A stretch of DNA of 7,217 bases, taken from positions 1-7,217 of the forward strand of contig JBLIKY010000113.1 of assembly GCA_047637535.1 (NCBI GenBank). Direction: 5' to 3'. The position numbers and the translations under genes are program-made. Below are positions 5,719 to 7,217 of the stretch, one piece after another. The DNA comes from UBA2040 sp047637535 (GTDB taxonomy: Bacteria; Bacteroidota; Bacteroidia; Flavobacteriales_D; Crocinitomicaceae). Each line of letters starts with the position of its first letter. Positions within the stretch are counted from its first letter, which is position 1. Under the pieces are notes generated by a model. That model was not told the origin of the DNA and did no database searches. It saw nothing but the letters and a program-made list of their open reading frames with translations.

Positions 5719-6561
5719 TTATTTAAGAACAATAAATCTACCTGTAGTTGGTTGATTTGTTTGGTTTGTTATAGAATAAAAATAAGTTCCGTTGTTGTAG
5801 TTTTTGACGTCAAGAACTTTGATGATTGAGTTTGAAACATTCATAGTTTCAATGATTCGACCATTCAAATCAGTGACAACCAAAGTCTCTGCAACTTCAC
5901 CATTGAATTCAAAAGTTACTTTACTGTTCGCAATTGTAGGATAAACAGAAATGCGGTTAGTTTTAGCAACTTCTTTGATTCCAACAAATACTTTAGGAGT
6001 AAAAACGAAGTCATCAACTTCTGCATAAGCTCCTTCAGGGTCAGCTGATGTTAATGCAATTACAGTAAGAAACATTGAATCAGGAGTAGCCATAGACTGT
6101 GCGAAACTATAGTCCATTTCAAATCCTACTTTAGTATAAGTCAATAATTCTTGACCAACTAATGCGAATCCGTAAGCAACAGTATCACCGTTTTTAGTTA
6201 AAAGTGCCTCAACTTGTGTTTGAAGATCACTACTTCCTCTAGATTGTTTAATAAAAAAGTAAATTGAGTCAACAATATTTGTTGTAGCTATTCCTTGATC
6301 ACCTAATTCCAAAAAACTTGCCCACAAAGGAACTTGCAAAGGATTAAGGTCAACCGGATTTAAATGAGCTGCAGAACCTGTGTTACCAACTGTTGCTTCT
6401 GTTACAGAAGTATCTGTCGTACCAGCCCATCCATTAAATGGCTCAGACCAGTTAGACGCATCAATATCAGTTGCCCAAGTATCAAGTGATAAATTGGTTT
6501 GTGAAAAGGACGTTGCTGCGAAAAATGTCAAAGCAACGCAAATAGTAATTTTTCTAATCAT
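5719..6561 (-). CDS. Secreted protein with type IX secretion (T9SS) type A sorting domain
   Basis: This is a 280-residue exported protein of unknown specific function. Residues 1-21 are a signal peptide (MIRKIT, a hydrophobic core, then SFSQ). Residues about 22-192 form a Trp-, Ser- and Thr-rich region beginning LSLDTWATD and ending with EVDDFVF (181-187), without cysteine. Its opening and closing patterns recall the jelly-roll modules common in Bacteroidota secreted proteins, some of which bind carbohydrate, but this is a resemblance only. Residues about 205-280 match the T9SS type A C-terminal domain: ISVYPTIANSKVTF, LVVTDLNGRII, LDVKNYNNGTYFYSI and the final GRFIVLK. In the family this domain directs export through the outer membrane and is usually cleaved on surface attachment or release. 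The usual VYPNP is VYPTI here. The ATG at 6561 gives the full signal peptide. It stands alone between two hairpins and a divergent spacer; no exact TAnnTTTG was found upstream. Confidence 0.9.
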   Translation of the reverse strand: MIRKITICVALTFFAATSFSQTNLSLDTWATDIDASNWSEPFNGWAGTTDTSVTEATVGNTGSAAHLNPVDLNPLQVPLWASFLELGDQGIATTNIVDSIYFFIKQSRGSSDLQTQVEALLTKNGDTVAYGFALVGQELLTYTKVGFEMDYSFAQSMATPDSMFLTVIALTSADPEGAYAEVDDFVFTPKVFVGIKEVAKTNRISVYPTIANSKVTFEFNGEVAETLVVTDLNGRIIETMNVSNSIIKVLDVKNYNNGTYFYSITNQTNQPTTGRFIVLK

Positions 6562-6763
6562 AGTGAATATGTTTTATATGTTTAAGCCGCTAATATACAA
6601 CATTGTAACATAAACATTCTTAGTGAATACAATTTTAAAGAAAAAAGATTCGATCAAATTCTTCACATTTACTTTGTCAAATTCGTGTATAACTCTCTGT
6701 CAATACCCCAATATTCATCCAAAAATCCTGCTAAATTCGCTTTTCCACAATCTTGATTCTTAA

Positions 6764-7217
6764 ATGAAACTCTGTATAGCCGAAAAGCCAAGTGTAGCCA
6801 AAGACATCGCCGAAATAATCGGGGCTTCACAACGCCATGATGGGTACTTTGAAGGGAATGGATATTGTGTTACCTGGACATTTGGACACCTTTGCACTTT
6901 AAAAGAACCGCAAGACTACAATGAAAACTGGAAGTACTGGAAACTGGAGGACCTTCCTATCATCCCCCCTAATTTTGGCATCAAAGTCATTCAAAACAGT
7001 GGGGTACAAAAACAGTTTGCCTGCATAGAAAAACTCGTCGCTTTGGCAACAGAAGTAATCAATTGCGGGGATGCTGGACAAGAGGGGGAACTTATACAAC
7101 GATGGGTTCTTCTCAAAGCCAATTGCAAAGTACCCATCAAACGACTTTGGATTTCCTCCCTTACTGAAGAAGCAATTAAAGAAGGGTTTCAAAAACTTCA
7201 TGATTCAAAAAAATACG
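6764..7217 (+). CDS. topB: DNA topoisomerase III, N-terminal part (runs off the window)
   Basis: A type IA topoisomerase that cuts and rejoins one DNA strand through a tyrosine, acting in relaxation and decatenation. Only the first 151 residues are present, less than a quarter of the usual length; the catalytic tyrosine lies beyond the edge. The Toprim domain is clear: the N-terminal MKLCIAEKPSVAKDIA with the catalytic Glu7, TFGHLCTL, the acidic motif GDAGQEGELI (102-111), and the later RLWISSLTEEAI (127-138). Asp103 and Glu107 match E. coli positions, but the position of Asp105 is Gly. I recall DAG in place of DPD in other TopB proteins, so this is probably a normal variant. ATG 6764 gives the exact family N-terminus and follows CTTAA. 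A weak TTACTTTG (6669-6676), one base off the -7 consensus, lies upstream. The gene is divergent from the T9SS cargo gene across 202 bp. Confidence 0.93.
   Translation, partial: MKLCIAEKPSVAKDIAEIIGASQRHDGYFEGNGYCVTWTFGHLCTLKEPQDYNENWKYWKLEDLPIIPPNFGIKVIQNSGVQKQFACIEKLVALATEVINCGDAGQEGELIQRWVLLKANCKVPIKRLWISSLTEEAIKEGFQKLHDSKKY

Noticed and set aside
6590..6607. Near-consensus TATATTAG on the minus strand and the small palindrome TACAA-CA-TTGTA before the T9SS cargo gene
   Set aside because: A one-mismatch -7 match and a 5-bp inverted repeat are expected by chance in DNA this AT-rich, and no -33 partner is seen.
6380..6613. Plus-strand open frame opposite the T9SS cargo gene
   Set aside because: Antisense to a clear signal peptide and mature N-terminus; no motif of its own.
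6899..7201. Minus-strand open frame opposite topB
   Set aside because: Antisense to the conserved Toprim domain, no motif of its own.

Overview
The window looks like an ordinary chromosomal segment of a Bacteroidota bacterium, probably of the flavobacterial side. The DNA is AT-rich. The secreted protein at 5719-6561 ends in a type IX secretion (T9SS) sorting domain, a hallmark of this phylum. Two genes have exact matches to the Bacteroidota -7 promoter element TAnnTTTG, and starts are preceded by A/T-rich sequence rather than Shine-Dalgarno motifs. I cannot name the genus. Both ends cut genes: ferredoxin-NADP reductase at the left edge and DNA topoisomerase III at the right edge.

Left part (1-3507, plus strand): the C-terminal ~314 residues of a thioredoxin-reductase-like ferredoxin-NADP+ reductase are followed by a strong intrinsic terminator. 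The U-tract of that terminator also forms a -7 promoter element only 4 nt before the next ATG. That next gene encodes an E1-like adenylyltransferase (ThiF/MoeB type) fused to a rhodanese domain. It is joined stop-to-start (TAAATG) to a membrane-bound sensor histidine kinase that has no response regulator beside it.

Middle (3493-5407): a small secreted protein of unknown function lies on the minus strand and overlaps the 3' end of the kinase gene by 15 bp. A 212-bp divergent intergenic region, holding two copies of a small palindrome and a good promoter, separates it from thyA and folA. These two form a classical pair: thymidylate synthase turns methylene-THF into dihydrofolate, and dihydrofolate reductase recycles it.

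Right part (5408-7217): a 311-bp gene-free stretch contains nine perfect copies of a heptanucleotide and two strong hairpins that probably end the minus-strand T9SS cargo gene. After a divergent 202-bp spacer the start of topB runs off the window.

I found no mobile element, CRISPR array, RNA gene or clear defence system. The observations most worth a second look are the ThiF/MoeB-rhodanese protein that has lost all four zinc cysteines and is coupled to an orphan kinase, the terminator/promoter overlap with a probable leaderless start, the heptamer array, and the paired palindromes upstream of thyA. None of these amounts to a demonstrated new system.
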